Notes: generated by a model from the letters alone, not told the origin. Positions 26,607 to 36,364 are shown, counted from the first letter of the stretch. The stretch: DNA of 64,000 bases from Hymenobacter rubidus (GCF_016734815.1 NZ_JAERQF010000011.1:62001-126000), one strand, 5' to 3'. Translations and numbers: made by a program.

Positions 26607-26678
26607 CCTCCGCGCCGCAACCTCACCCCCGGCCCCTCTCCCGCGGAGAGGGGAGCCACGGCGGCGCTGGCGCGGAGG
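26607..26678. repeat. Nested inverted repeat of the CCCCTCTCC type
   Basis: Outer arms CCTCCGCGCC / GGCGCGGAGG enclose an inner CCCCTCTCCCGCGGAGAGGGG. The inner part matches the CTCACCCCCGGCCCCTCTCC repeat seen in many bacteria. It lies in the gap between aspartokinase and the Uma2 gene; the rest of that gap (to 26765) shows nothing else. Confidence 0.7.
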
Positions 26679-26765
26679 AAATCAATTCGAATATAAACAG
26701 GTCAGGTCGCCGGACAAACAGCCCAAACGACCTGCAAAGTAAAATCAGAAGCCCAGGAAACCGCT

Positions 26766-27377
26766 TTACCTGGGTTTATCCGCGAAAATATCGGCCCAGT
26801 CCAGCTCCAGGCCCGGCAGGGTGTGGCACGGAATAGCCCCCGGACTGGCGTACTCACCCGCCAGCTGGTAGCGGGCGGTGGCTTCGTCCAGCACAAACAC
26901 CGAAATGTCGTTTTCCTGGGGCAGCACAATCCAGTATTCGCCCACGCCGGCTTCTTCGTAGAGGTCGAATTTGTCTTTCCAGTCGCGGGCGGCCGTGCGG
27001 GGCGACACTACTTCAATAATTAAATCGGGCGCACCGAGGCAGCCCCGGGATTCTATTTTAGATGGGTCGCAGATAACGCAGAGGTCGGGCTGCACCACGG
27101 TATAAATGGCGGCATCGGCCGTGGTGCCGGGCTTGGGCAGGCGCACATCGTAAGGGGCCACGCGCACCTGGCAGGGCTGCCGATACAGGTGGTTTGCCAG
27201 CCGACGATAAAGCTCGCCGACCAACGCCTGATGGGCATCGGTGGGCGCACTCATGCGGCGCATGATTTTGCCGCGCAGCAACTCAACCAGCTCGGTGAAC
27301 TGCCAGCTGAGGTAGTCGGCGTAGGTATAGGAGCCGTTTGGGTCGAGTTGGTCGAGGGAGGTGATGGGGGCGGACAT
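26766..27377 (-). CDS. Uma2 family protein (restriction-endonuclease-like fold)
   Basis: A 203-residue Uma2/DUF820 protein with the PD-(D/E)xK nuclease fold. Visible: YADYLSWQFTELVELLRGKI at the start, then HQALVGELYRRLANHLYRQ, PDLCVICDPSKIESRGCLGA, the catalytic-type APDLIIEVVSPRTAARDWKDK, then YEEAGVGEYWIVLPQE. The Asp-...-Glu-x-Val pattern is intact. Uma2 genes are numerous in cyanobacteria and Bacteroidota; their role is not settled and they are not part of a recognisable restriction system here. Confidence 0.87.
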   Translation of the reverse strand: MSAPITSLDQLDPNGSYTYADYLSWQFTELVELLRGKIMRRMSAPTDAHQALVGELYRRLANHLYRQPCQVRVAPYDVRLPKPGTTADAAIYTVVQPDLCVICDPSKIESRGCLGAPDLIIEVVSPRTAARDWKDKFDLYEEAGVGEYWIVLPQENDISVFVLDEATARYQLAGEYASPGAIPCHTLPGLELDWADIFADKPR

Positions 27378-27418
27378 AGCGTAAAAATACGTTTGCGTAC
27401 TCCGGCTACTGGAGCGGA

Positions 27419-27444
27419 GACGCGAACTACAAAGTTCGCGCTAC
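27419..27444. repeat. Family B repeat, single arm
   Basis: GACGCGAACTACAAAGTTCGCGCTAC, the right arm of the 25125-25210 element, present alone. Its last bases supply the TAG stop of the PIG-L gene. Confidence 0.85.
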
Positions 27445-30056
27445 TGCGCCACTTCCTTGCCGTAGGAAATCATGTTCGTGATAATGCGGTAGGCGCCCGG
27501 CACGCCCGCCGGCAGCTCCCGAAACAGCGACAAGCCCGTGTAGATGTAGTGCCCCTTGCCATAGTCCGTCACCAGAATGGCGCTTTCCTTGGGCGCTTCG
27601 CCGGGGTCGCTGCTGGAAATGACGGTCTGGTATTTTGGGTCCCATTTCGAGGGGTAATAGAGGCCCTGCTCCTGCACCCAGCCTTTGAAATCTTCCGCCG
27701 TAATCTTGTTCGGGGCGGCCAGCAGCGGGTGCTTCGAGAGGGTCACGGGGGCGTCTTCCACGGTCACGCGGTCCGTCGAAAGCGTCATGGGGTACGGGCC
27801 GATTTCGGGCAGCACGGTGCCGCGGTTCACCACGTATTGCACCACCACGTTGCCGCCCTGCTCGATGTATTTGAGGATTTCGGGCTGCTGGGTTTTGAGG
27901 CGGTCGACGGTGTTGTAGGCGCGGATGCCGACCACGAGGGCGTCGAATTTCTTGAGATTTGCTGCCGTGAGGTCCTTGGGTTCGAGCAGGGTCACGTTGT
28001 AGCCGATTTGGCGCAGGGCGTCGGGCACTTCGTCGCCGGCGCCCATGAGATAGGCCACGTTCTGGCCGCGCCGCTTCAGGTCGAGCTTCACCAGCGGGGC
28101 CACGGCTTCGGGGAAGAGGAACTGCGTGGGGATGTGCGGGTACTCAATCTTCTGGATGCCGCGGGTGTACGTTTGACCGTCAACCGTTGCCACGGCGCGC
28201 AACTCTGCTTTGCCTTCGGTAGTCGTAGTCGGAGAAATTTTAAAGGATACTGTTTGCTCGTCGTCTTTATTCGTCAAACTGAAAGGAATCGTGGCGGGCG
28301 TGACCCGCCAACCGGCCGGCACTTGCAAGGCCACGCTCCCGCTTACCCTAGCCCGGCCGGCGCGCAATGTCACTGGCACTGTTTGTCCGAAGCCACCACT
28401 TACCTGGGCCTGTAGATTGGTGAAAATATAGGAACGGGCGGGCGGCAGGTTCACCAGCACGGGCGGCACCACGGCCAGCGGCTGGTATAATTCGCCCAGC
28501 ACGGGGTCGGTGTGCTTGTATTGGACGGGGACGGTGAATGCTAATGTTTCGCCATTGATTAGAAATTCACAGTCTACTGCCGCCGAAGGGAAATTTTCTG
28601 GCTGTCCGATAATCTGCTGACGCGTTATCACAAGCGGACCTTTGCAACCCGGATAGTAGCATCGGGTACTGATTATATCAGGCACCTGATACATACCCAC
28701 GGTTCCTGTTTTGCGAAGCCAATACGGCTGTGAAATAGACATCGTATCCGCAATGGATAATTCGAGCTTTTCGTTTACCGCAATATTCTGCTTGAGTTCT
28801 TTATTCAGAGGACTCGTTTTACCGCTGTAATCTTCTGATGAAATAGAGCGTAACACAACGCTGCCCCCCGTTGCGCGACTGACAATTTCAACGTTAACCG
28901 GAAGCTTCTGCCCCGAAATTGCGGTTGCTTCCGTTGCTGTCGCGCCCACGTAGATTCCGGATGCTGCTTGCAGAAGCTTGTCGATGGCTTCAAATTTCTC
29001 ACGCACCCAATAAAGGGTCGTTTGATTGTCTCGATTACCAGCCTTGGATTGCAAATCTGAAATTGATTTACGCGCCTTCAGCAGCCCCGCCACGCTGGCG
29101 CTGGGGTTGCTCGGGTCATACTTGCGAATCACCTCCTCGATGAGCTTGCCCACGGCCGCGCCGCCGGGCACCCGGTTCCAGGTCTGGTCCACGCCGTCGA
29201 ACAGGTCTTTGGTGGCGGTGGCGCCTTTCACGGGCTGGAAATACTCCAGCGCCTCGCCCCGCTGGGCGGCCGAGCCGAAGCCCTGGCTGCGGTGGTTGCT
29301 GCGGCTGCGGGCCGCGATTTCGCCGTAGCTCTGGCCCAGCAGGGGGTTGTAGCCGCCGGCATCGAGCCGGAGGTAGCCGTCCATGTTTTCGCCGGGCTTC
29401 ACGAAGAAGCTGCCGGTGTTCCAGAATAGCCGCTTGGGCTGCCAGGCTTGCACGTACTGGAGCTGTTCGGGGAAGCGCTTGGGGTCGCCGGCGGCGTCGA
29501 AGGCTTCGGCGGCGAGGATGGCGCTGGCCTGGTGGTGGCCGTGGCCGGCGCGGGCATCGGGCGGGAAGCGGGTGATGAGCACGTCGGGCCGGCGCTGGCG
29601 GATGACCCACACCATGTCGGCGAGCACCTGCTCCTTGTCCCAGATGCGAAAGGTTTCGTCGGAGGTTTTGGAGAAGCCGAAGTCGTTGGCGCGGGTGAAG
29701 AACTGCCGGCCGCCGTCGAGGCGCCGGGCCGCCAGCAGCTCCTGCGTGCGAATCACGCCGAGGCCTTCGCGCAGCTCGGGGCCGATGAGGTTCTGGCCGC
29801 CGTCGCCGCGGGTGCAGCTCAGGTAGCTGGTTTCGAGGAGGCGCTCGTTGGCCATGTAGGCGATGAGGCGGGTGTTTTCGTCGTCGGGGTGGGCGGCCAG
29901 GTACATCACCGAGCCGAGGACGTTGAGCTTCTTGAGGCCCAGCAGGATTTCGGAGGAGGTGTAGGTTTTGGGCGTTTGCGCCTCCGTCTCAATGAAAAAT
30001 GAGCAATGAGCAATGAGCAATAAGGCCGTGAGGAGCGGGCGTAGGGAACGAGTCAT
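27441..30056 (-). CDS. PIG-L family deacetylase with C-terminal amidotransferase-like domain
   Basis: An 871-residue exported enzyme. I start at ATG 30056 (MTRSLRPLLTALLLIAHCSF), a signal peptide; the frame is open further upstream but crosses an inverted repeat. The N-terminal domain is PIG-L/LmbE-like: YLAAHPDDE, the zinc motif, and GHGHHQASAILAAEAFD, as in GlcNAc-type de-N-acetylases. The middle has NPCBM/Ig-like beta domains (VPVTLRAGRARVSGSVALQV). The C-terminal 190 residues (RGQNVAYLMGAGDEVPDALR) resemble a class I glutamine-amidotransferase-like fold. This order is common in Bacteroidota but its substrate is unknown. Base composition dips strongly in the middle (about 28190-29070). The stop lies in a family B repeat. 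Confidence 0.85.
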   Translation of the reverse strand: MTRSLRPLLTALLLIAHCSFFIETEAQTPKTYTSSEILLGLKKLNVLGSVMYLAAHPDDENTRLIAYMANERLLETSYLSCTRGDGGQNLIGPELREGLGVIRTQELLAARRLDGGRQFFTRANDFGFSKTSDETFRIWDKEQVLADMVWVIRQRRPDVLITRFPPDARAGHGHHQASAILAAEAFDAAGDPKRFPEQLQYVQAWQPKRLFWNTGSFFVKPGENMDGYLRLDAGGYNPLLGQSYGEIAARSRSNHRSQGFGSAAQRGEALEYFQPVKGATATKDLFDGVDQTWNRVPGGAAVGKLIEEVIRKYDPSNPSASVAGLLKARKSISDLQSKAGNRDNQTTLYWVREKFEAIDKLLQAASGIYVGATATEATAISGQKLPVNVEIVSRATGGSVVLRSISSEDYSGKTSPLNKELKQNIAVNEKLELSIADTMSISQPYWLRKTGTVGMYQVPDIISTRCYYPGCKGPLVITRQQIIGQPENFPSAAVDCEFLINGETLAFTVPVQYKHTDPVLGELYQPLAVVPPVLVNLPPARSYIFTNLQAQVSGGFGQTVPVTLRAGRARVSGSVALQVPAGWRVTPATIPFSLTNKDDEQTVSFKISPTTTTEGKAELRAVATVDGQTYTRGIQKIEYPHIPTQFLFPEAVAPLVKLDLKRRGQNVAYLMGAGDEVPDALRQIGYNVTLLEPKDLTAANLKKFDALVVGIRAYNTVDRLKTQQPEILKYIEQGGNVVVQYVVNRGTVLPEIGPYPMTLSTDRVTVEDAPVTLSKHPLLAAPNKITAEDFKGWVQEQGLYYPSKWDPKYQTVISSSDPGEAPKESAILVTDYGKGHYIYTGLSLFRELPAGVPGAYRIITNMISYGKEVAQ

Positions 30057-30108
30057 GCGCGAGAAACCGGGTTGAGGGCGTGAAGTTACCGGACGAGGCG
30101 CGTGGTCC

Positions 30109-30227
30109 GGTCCGACCGCCCTAGGCGGTCCGACCGGTTGAAGGGCGAACGAGATGAAAGGGTTGCTATATTTCGTTTGCCATCTGCACTTACTTCGACC
30201 GGTCAGACCGCCTAGGGCGGTCGGACC
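30109..30227. repeat. Family C inverted repeat
   Basis: Arms 30109-30138 (GGTCCGACCGCCCTAGGCGG...) and 30198-30227 are reverse complements with one mismatch; each also holds a GACCGCC-CTAG-GCGGTC-like palindrome. Between them is a 59-base centre with lower GC. It is in the 185-base gap between the PIG-L start and the DUF3667 stop. Only this one element of the family is seen in the window. Confidence 0.8.
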
Positions 30228-30241
30228 AGGTGGTTCCTCCC

Positions 30242-31033
30242 TCAACCCTGATACACATAGAGGTTGAAGGCGGCGTAGTTGAGCGCGTAGTTGAGCAGGC
30301 CGGCCAGCACGCCCACCAGCACGGCCCGGCCCAGTGCGCCCCGCCAGCTGAGTCCCAGTCCCTGCCGGCCGATGAGGGCCAGGTAGGTGACGATGATAAG
30401 CGCCTGCAGAATGGCCGTGCTCAGGCCGGCCTGCCGCACCTGCAGCAGCACGGCGGCGGGCAGCGCCACCAGCAGAATGAGCTGAAACGCGCAGCCCATC
30501 ACCACCTGCACCAGCACGGCTTCGGCGTAGTTGAGACCGCGCCAGCGGTAAACGGCCCAGGTCAGGAGCGCCTGCAGAGGCAACAGCACCAGCCACCACA
30601 CGTTGAAAAACGCCCCAATGGCGTGGAAATACCCTTCGACGCGGCCCAGTTGGGCGGCGTTCAAGGTGGCGTGGCGCTGCATCTGGGCCACCACGCCGCT
30701 GCCCACGCCCTCGTAGTAATGCAGCTTCACGCCCAGCAGCGTGGCCAGGCCCACGGCCAGCAGCAGGAATTGAAACGGGTTGAAGTGCCGCTTACGACGC
30801 CCCGCCAGGTAGTCGGCTACCAGCACACCCGGCCGCAGCAGCACCAGCGGGATGAAGGCGAAGTTGCCCTTGTCGGCGTGGGTGAATACGTGCAGCACCT
30901 CGTGCAGCACGTGGGCGGTACTCAGGCGGTGGGCCGGCGCCTGCCCGCAGCGGGGGCAAAAGCAGCCGGGCGGGGCCAGGGCATGGCCGCAGTTCAGGCA
31001 CGAAGCAGCGGGAGCAGCGGAGGCGTCGGACAT
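30242..31033 (-). CDS. DUF3667 membrane protein with zinc ribbon
   Basis: A 263-residue membrane protein. The N-terminus has a zinc ribbon (CLNCGHALAPPGCFCPRCGQ, four Cys in two CxxC pairs), followed by a conserved HEVLHVFTHADKGNFAFIPL, then RPGVLVADYLAGRRKRHFNP and five or so membrane segments (for example FQFLLLAVGLATLLGV and VVMGCAFQLILLVALPAAVL). This layout is that of DUF3667 proteins of Bacteroidota; function is unknown. Confidence 0.87.
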   Translation of the reverse strand: MSDASAAPAASCLNCGHALAPPGCFCPRCGQAPAHRLSTAHVLHEVLHVFTHADKGNFAFIPLVLLRPGVLVADYLAGRRKRHFNPFQFLLLAVGLATLLGVKLHYYEGVGSGVVAQMQRHATLNAAQLGRVEGYFHAIGAFFNVWWLVLLPLQALLTWAVYRWRGLNYAEAVLVQVVMGCAFQLILLVALPAAVLLQVRQAGLSTAILQALIIVTYLALIGRQGLGLSWRGALGRAVLVGVLAGLLNYALNYAAFNLYVYQG

Positions 31034-31189
31034 GGGCGCAATATAAAAGAACCACGGCAGGCAAAAGCCTGGGAACGGGGCGCAACAGCTTGCGGCGCTG
31101 GCACGTCTTTGGCTCCGCTGAAATTTAGTTACCTGAATCTTGGTTTACTTCGCACACCCGCCGCAGTGTCGCGGCTCTTTCCTTTGCTC

Positions 31190-32842
31190 ATGACGATTTA
31201 CCCCCTCCACCGCTGGTCGCTTGCGCTGGCGTTCATTGCCTCGCCCATGCTGGGGCAGGCCCAATCCATAAACACGCCGGCTTCCACCCCGTCTCCGGCC
31301 GGTGACCAGAGCGCCGCTCAGTGGTACCTCAAAGACCCGCAGCTCGACAAGGTGCCCGGCATCGGGGCCACCCGGGCCTACACCGAAATCCTCAAAAACC
31401 TGGTGCCGACGCCCGTGGTGGTGGCCGTCATTGATTCCGGCATCGACACCGCCCACGTCGACCTGAAGCCCGTGCTGTGGCGCAACTACAAGGAAATTCC
31501 CGGCAATGGCATCGACGACGACCACAACGGCTACGTGGACGATGTGCACGGCTGGAACTTCCTCGGCGGCCCCGACGGCCGCAACGTGAACGCCGAAACC
31601 CTGGAAATGACGCGCATCGTGGCGGCCGGGCGCAAGCGCTTCCTCGGCAAAACCGCCAAGACGGTGAAGCCCGCCGACCAGGCCGATTTTGCGCTCTACC
31701 AAAAAGCCGAAAAAGCCTACAAAGCCCGCCTGAAGGAAGAAGGCGAGCGGGCGCAGTACGTTGACGATAATGTGGGCCCGCTGACCATGATGGTAGCTGC
31801 ATTAAAGAAGTCGCTGGGCACTGAAAAGCTGGACACGGTGGCCCTGCGCAACGCCCAACCCAACGACCCCAACCTACAACAGGTGGTGGGCGGCCTGCTG
31901 GGCATGCTGCGCCAGACCGGCGTCCCCGACGCCGATGCCCTGCTCAAGGAACTGAACGGCGCCGCCAAGCAGGAGCGCAGCATGCTGGACAATTCGCTGA
32001 ACCTGGACTTCAACCCGCGGGCCGACATCGTGAAGGACAACCCCAACGACGTGAACCAGCGCAACTACGGCAACAACGACCTGCAAGGCCCCGACCCCAC
32101 CCACGGCACCCACGTGTCGGGCATCATCGCGGCCGTGCGCGATAACAACCAGGGCATCCAGGGCATTGCCGCCGACCCGGTGCGCATCATGATGGTGCGC
32201 GCCGTGCCCGACGGCGACGAGCGCGACAAGGATATTGCCAACGCCATCCGCTACGCCGTGGACAACGGCGCGCAGATTATCAACATGAGCTTCGGCAAGG
32301 AATTCTCGCCCCAGCGCCCGGCCGTGGAAGCCGCCTTTAAGTACGCGGCCAGCAAAAACGTGCTGCTGGTGCACGCCGCCGGCAACGAAAACCACAACCT
32401 CGACCTGGCCGACAACTACCCGGCCTCCTTCTACATCAACAAGGCCACCATCCCCAACCTGCTCACCGTGGGCGCCTCGGGCCCCAAAGACAGCCCCGCC
32501 CTCCCCGCCGAATTCTCAAACTACAGCAAGAAAGGCGTCGACGTATTTGCGCCCGGCGTGGGCATCTACAGCACGTTGCCGGGCAGCACCTACGGCAACG
32601 AAAGCGGCACCAGCATGGCCTCGCCCGTCACGGCCGGCATCGCCGCCGTGCTCAAATCCTACTTTCCCAAGCTCACGGCTACCGACTTGAAGCGCATCAT
32701 CATGCAGTCGGCCCAGGTGCACCACACGCAAGTACTAGTGCCCGGCACCGATAAGAAAGCCGACTTCTCCACGCTTTCCGTCACCGGTGGCGTAGTGGAC
32801 ATGTACGAAGCCGTGAAGCTGGCGCAGAAGGCGTCGTTGTAA
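31190..32842 (+). CDS. Subtilisin-like serine protease (S8 family)
   Basis: A 550-residue exported protease starting MTIYPLHRWSLALAFIASPM (signal peptide, cleavage near GQAQS). ATG 31190 is chosen; an upstream open frame has no support. The catalytic triad is Asp82 (VAVIDSGIDTAHVD), His305 (THGTHVSGIIA) and Ser475 (GTSMASPVTAGIAAVLK), with the oxyanion Asn in HAAGNENHN. About 220 residues separate Asp and His, far more than in subtilisin; the insert is mostly helical and charged. Expected to act in the periplasm or outside. Single gene, followed by a family A repeat. Confidence 0.93.
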   Translation: MTIYPLHRWSLALAFIASPMLGQAQSINTPASTPSPAGDQSAAQWYLKDPQLDKVPGIGATRAYTEILKNLVPTPVVVAVIDSGIDTAHVDLKPVLWRNYKEIPGNGIDDDHNGYVDDVHGWNFLGGPDGRNVNAETLEMTRIVAAGRKRFLGKTAKTVKPADQADFALYQKAEKAYKARLKEEGERAQYVDDNVGPLTMMVAALKKSLGTEKLDTVALRNAQPNDPNLQQVVGGLLGMLRQTGVPDADALLKELNGAAKQERSMLDNSLNLDFNPRADIVKDNPNDVNQRNYGNNDLQGPDPTHGTHVSGIIAAVRDNNQGIQGIAADPVRIMMVRAVPDGDERDKDIANAIRYAVDNGAQIINMSFGKEFSPQRPAVEAAFKYAASKNVLLVHAAGNENHNLDLADNYPASFYINKATIPNLLTVGASGPKDSPALPAEFSNYSKKGVDVFAPGVGIYSTLPGSTYGNESGTSMASPVTAGIAAVLKSYFPKLTATDLKRIIMQSAQVHHTQVLVPGTDKKADFSTLSVTGGVVDMYEAVKLAQKASL

Positions 32843-32871
32843 GAGGCGATTATTACCAAGCTATAAAAAGC

Positions 32872-32982
32872 ACGTCATGCTGAGCGCAGCCGAAGCATCT
32901 CGCTCGTGGTAGTAATCAATCCCCTTTCAACGATTGAATTACTACCGCACGCGAGATGCTTCGACTGCGCTCAGCATGACGT
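32872..32982. repeat. Family A inverted repeat, copy with 32-bp arms
   Basis: Left arm ACGTCATGCTGAGCGCAGCC... and right arm ending ...GCTCAGCATGACGT, nearly perfect, around a 47-base centre that holds a secondary GGTAGTAAT...ATTACTACC pairing. Lies between the convergent protease and SDR genes, so it could serve as a two-way terminator. Confidence 0.9.
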
Positions 32983-33007
32983 TCTGCTTTTACTTTCTCT
33001 GCAAACC

Positions 33008-33817
33008 TTACCCCACGTCCACGCCCTTTTCTTCTTTGCGGAAGTGGTTCAGCACCAGCTTATCACTCAGACCGGGCAGGAGCTTATTGAGGAAAACCAC
33101 CAGCTTGCCCTGGCCGGTGAGGGTGATGGTGCGCTTGCGCTGCTGCACGGCCTTGAGAATTTCCTCGGCCACGGCCTCGCTGCTCATCATGGCGCCTTCG
33201 TCGCGCGGCGATTCGCCCTGCGCCGAGCCATCGGCCGCCAGGGCGGTCTGCCGAATATTGGAAGCCGTGAAGCCCGGCGCAGCGGTGAGCACGTGCACCC
33301 CCTGGTCGAGCAGTTCGGTGCGCAACGCTTCCAGAAAGCCGTTCATCGCAAATTTGGAGGCCGAGTAGCCCGTGCGGCCCGGCAGCCCCCGATACCCCGC
33401 AATGCTGCTGATGCCCACAATGCTGCCCTTGCTGGCCAGCAGGTGCGGCAGCGCAAACTTGGTGCTGAACACGGTGCCAAAAAAATTGGTCTGCATCAGC
33501 CGCTTAATCACGTCCAAGTCCGCATCCTGAAAGCGGGCGCGCATGGAGATGCCCGCGTTGTTCAGCAGTACGTTGAGGCCGCCGAAGCGGGCCACGGCCT
33601 CCTGCACGGCGCGTTCCGCGGCGGCCTCGTCGCCCACATCGGCCCGGATGGGCAGGTTGGCAATGCCCGCGGCCGTCAGCGCGTGGGCTGTGTCGGTCAG
33701 CTTGGCTTCGTCGCGTCCGGTGAAGGCCACCCGGTAGCCGGCGCGGCCAAAGGCCAGCGCACAGGCCCGGCCAATGCCCGAAGTGCCGCCGGTGATGAGA
33801 ACTGTGGGAGTTGCCAT
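33008..33817 (-). CDS. Short-chain dehydrogenase/reductase
   Basis: A 269-residue cytoplasmic NAD(P)-dependent oxidoreductase of the classical SDR family. The Rossmann motif is TGGTSGIGRACALAFG near residue 9, then NVLLNNAGI, the catalytic Ser in GISSIAGYRG and the Tyr/Lys pair in TGYSASKFAMN, followed by PGFTASNIRQTAL. A C-terminal extension (LVVFLNKLLPGLSDKLVLNH) is similar to that of DHRS7/YqjQ-like members. The substrate is unknown. A promoter-like box is found 53 bases upstream. Confidence 0.93.
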   Translation of the reverse strand: MATPTVLITGGTSGIGRACALAFGRAGYRVAFTGRDEAKLTDTAHALTAAGIANLPIRADVGDEAAAERAVQEAVARFGGLNVLLNNAGISMRARFQDADLDVIKRLMQTNFFGTVFSTKFALPHLLASKGSIVGISSIAGYRGLPGRTGYSASKFAMNGFLEALRTELLDQGVHVLTAAPGFTASNIRQTALAADGSAQGESPRDEGAMMSSEAVAEEILKAVQQRKRTITLTGQGKLVVFLNKLLPGLSDKLVLNHFRKEEKGVDVG

Positions 33818-33870
33818 AAAGGAAAAAAGCTCGCAGGAGCCCGTGGAAAGCGTTTATCAAAAAATATAGG

Positions 33871-33878
33871 CAAACTTA
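33871..33878 (-). promoter_or_regulatory. -7 box TAAGTTTG (minus strand)
   Basis: Fits TAnnTTTG on the minus strand, 53 bases before the SDR start. A TTG lies upstream but at a longer spacing than usual. Confidence 0.4.
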
Positions 33879-34102
33879 CGGCCGGGTGGTGCGATTTTTG
33901 TGCAACAGTTTTTGGATAAATCAATCGATTGTGGCGCAAGCATAATATCTGCCTATACCGTTGCGCGCATTTTTAGGTAATGGTCGCATCAAGTTCGGAT
34001 GTGGCCGATTGAAATTTAAAAACGGCCGATTTTGACTGCTTCATCCTTGTTTTCTGCTTACATTTATCCACTGAATTCTATTTCTTTTCCTCTTAGTACC
34101 GT

Positions 34103-36364
34103 ATGAACCCACTCTTACGTTCGTGGACCCGGCTTGCACCGGTTTTTTTGGCTGTTTTACTGGCGCTGGGCGCGTCGCCTACGGCCCAGGCGCAGGGCAC
34201 GTGCGGCATGGTGGCGGCGGCCTGCACGCCGGGCACTGCCAGCAGCCCCATTGCCTCTTCCTTCGGCCTGGCTATCCTCAACGTAACGGTTGGGACGAGC
34301 GTTCTGGCCAACCGCACGGCCTACACCACCGGCTACCACGATTTTACCTGCACGGCCAACGCCCCGTTGGTAGTGGGCCAGAGCTACCCCATCAGCGTAC
34401 GCACCACCACCAATGCCGTGCAAAACGTATTGGTCTGGATTGACTACAGCAACGACGGAGCCTTCAGCGCCAACGAGTTGGTTTTCCAGGACTTGGTGGG
34501 CACTACGGCCACGCACTCGGGCACCTTCACCCCGCCCGGCACTGCCGTGCTGGGCACCCGCCTGCGCATGCGAGTGGCCACCGACTACTTTGGCAGCCCC
34601 ATCCCCACCTCCTGCTCCACACCCGTCTATTCGCAAACGGAGGACTACAGCGTAACCCTGTCGGCTAACGTTAACCCGCCCGTGGCAGCCTTCACCACCA
34701 GCGGCAACACCACCTGCACCGGGTGCGTGCAGTTCACCGATGCCAGCCAGAACGTGCCTACCTCCTGGAGCTGGAACTTCGGCGACGGCACCCCCGTCAG
34801 CACCCTGCGCAACCCCAACCACTGCTACACCACGGCCGGCACCTACTCCGTAACCCTGACGGCCACCAACGCAGCCGGCTCGAACACCAGCGCTGCCACT
34901 TCCATTGTGTACAATACGTCGGTGCCCCTGGCGGCCAGCTGCACGCCCCTCACCAGCGCCTATTTTGCCAACTACGGCATCACCCGCTTCCGGTTGGGCA
35001 CCATCGACAACACTTCGGCCGACGGCAGCGCGGGCTACCAGGATTTCACCTGCCCCCAGCGCACCGAGGTGATTGCCGGCGTTAACTACCCAATGATTAT
35101 CACCACCGGCGGCACCAACCCGCACGATATCCGGGTGTACCTCGACAAAAACAACGACGGTATTCTGACCACCACCGAGCAGCTATTCGTGAGCCTGAAC
35201 ACGGCCAGCCCTGGCACTACGTTCACGTTCACGGTGCCCACCGGCACTGTCCTCAACCAGCCCCTGCGCCTGCGCGTGATTGCCGATGCCGTGGGCTCGG
35301 CCATGGGCCCCTGCACCAACCAAACAGCCGGCCAGGCCGAAGACTACACCGTCATTGCCCGGCCCAACACGCTGCCGCCCTCGGTCAACTTCAGCACCAA
35401 CTACGTGGCCGGCGGCTGCGTGAACCCCATTCAGTTCACCGACCTCACCACCAACCTGCCCACTTCTTGGCTCTGGGATTTTGGCGATGGCTACACCGGT
35501 CCGCAGCAAACGCAGCAAAACCCGCTGCACACCTACGCCGCATCGGGCACTTATAACGTGACGTTGTCGGCCACCAATACCAACGGCACGGCCAGCGTAA
35601 CGCGGTTGAATGCGGTAACCATTCAGGTGCCCTGCCTCACGTACTGCGCTTCCAACGGCACCGGCAATTCGTTCTGGATTACGTCGGTGAGCGCTTCGAA
35701 CGCTACCCCAGCCTTCACCAACAACTCCGTGAATTCGGCTACGGGCTATACCTTATATACGACGCCGCTGATTTCCACGTATCCCGGCACGTCGCTCAAC
35801 TTCACGGTGGGCACCAACCTGGCCATTCAGCACCGCACCGCTGTGTGGGTTGACTGGAACCGCAACGGCACGTTCGATACTTCGGAGCTGGTGATAAACG
35901 GGGCCCCCACTACTATTCCGCCGCCGAGCACCTTTACCGGTGTTATCGCCGTGCCCACTACCGCGAGCGGCAATACTTACCGCGTCCGGGTGCAGGCCGT
36001 TGTGAACACGAACGCCCCCAACGCCTGCGCCATCAACATTGCCAATGCGGAAGTAGAGGACTACCAGTTGCGCGTGTTGCCCCTGGCTACCCGCGATGCA
36101 CTGGCGCTGCCCAGCCTCGGCCTCTTTCCTAACCCGACGCAAGATGGCCACGTGAAACTGAGCCTGCCCGACGCTGCTGCCGCCGGCCTCTACACCACCG
36201 AAGTACAGAACCTGCTCGGCGCTACCGTGCTGCGCACCACCCTGCGGCTAGGCCCAGGCGCCGACGCCGAGCTGGACCTGAGTGGCCTGGCTTCGGGAGT
36301 CTATGTGCTGCGCTTGCGCGACGCTCAGGGCCAAACGGCGCTGCGCCGCCTGGTGCGCGAGTAG
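34103..36364 (+). CDS. Secreted GEVED/PKD-domain protein with T9SS type A sorting domain
   Basis: A 753-residue exported protein. Signal peptide ends near AQAQG. Three GEVED-like domains are seen ([20 protein letters not shown] with [17 protein letters not shown] and QTEDYSV; the same order repeats at about residues 300-430 and 515-660), separated by two PKD domains ([40 protein letters not shown]). The C-terminal 85 residues ([18 protein letters not shown] to the end, [16 protein letters not shown]) form a type A T9SS sorting domain, so the protein is exported through the Por system and attached or released. No enzyme domain is seen; probably adhesive or structural. A hairpin terminator follows. 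Confidence 0.9.
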   Translation: MNPLLRSWTRLAPVFLAVLLALGASPTAQAQGTCGMVAAACTPGTASSPIASSFGLAILNVTVGTSVLANRTAYTTGYHDFTCTANAPLVVGQSYPISVRTTTNAVQNVLVWIDYSNDGAFSANELVFQDLVGTTATHSGTFTPPGTAVLGTRLRMRVATDYFGSPIPTSCSTPVYSQTEDYSVTLSANVNPPVAAFTTSGNTTCTGCVQFTDASQNVPTSWSWNFGDGTPVSTLRNPNHCYTTAGTYSVTLTATNAAGSNTSAATSIVYNTSVPLAASCTPLTSAYFANYGITRFRLGTIDNTSADGSAGYQDFTCPQRTEVIAGVNYPMIITTGGTNPHDIRVYLDKNNDGILTTTEQLFVSLNTASPGTTFTFTVPTGTVLNQPLRLRVIADAVGSAMGPCTNQTAGQAEDYTVIARPNTLPPSVNFSTNYVAGGCVNPIQFTDLTTNLPTSWLWDFGDGYTGPQQTQQNPLHTYAASGTYNVTLSATNTNGTASVTRLNAVTIQVPCLTYCASNGTGNSFWITSVSASNATPAFTNNSVNSATGYTLYTTPLISTYPGTSLNFTVGTNLAIQHRTAVWVDWNRNGTFDTSELVINGAPTTIPPPSTFTGVIAVPTTASGNTYRVRVQAVVNTNAPNACAINIANAEVEDYQLRVLPLATRDALALPSLGLFPNPTQDGHVKLSLPDAAAAGLYTTEVQNLLGATVLRTTLRLGPGADAELDLSGLASGVYVLRLRDAQGQTALRRLVRE

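Noticed and set aside
30057..30599. Upstream extension of the PIG-L frame
   Set aside because: It runs through an inverted repeat and into the DUF3667 gene; the translated part is Arg/Gly/Ala-rich and a clean signal peptide begins at 30056.
30230..31189. Upstream extension of the protease frame
   Set aside because: It is antisense to the DUF3667 gene, and the signal peptide at 31190 gives a natural start.
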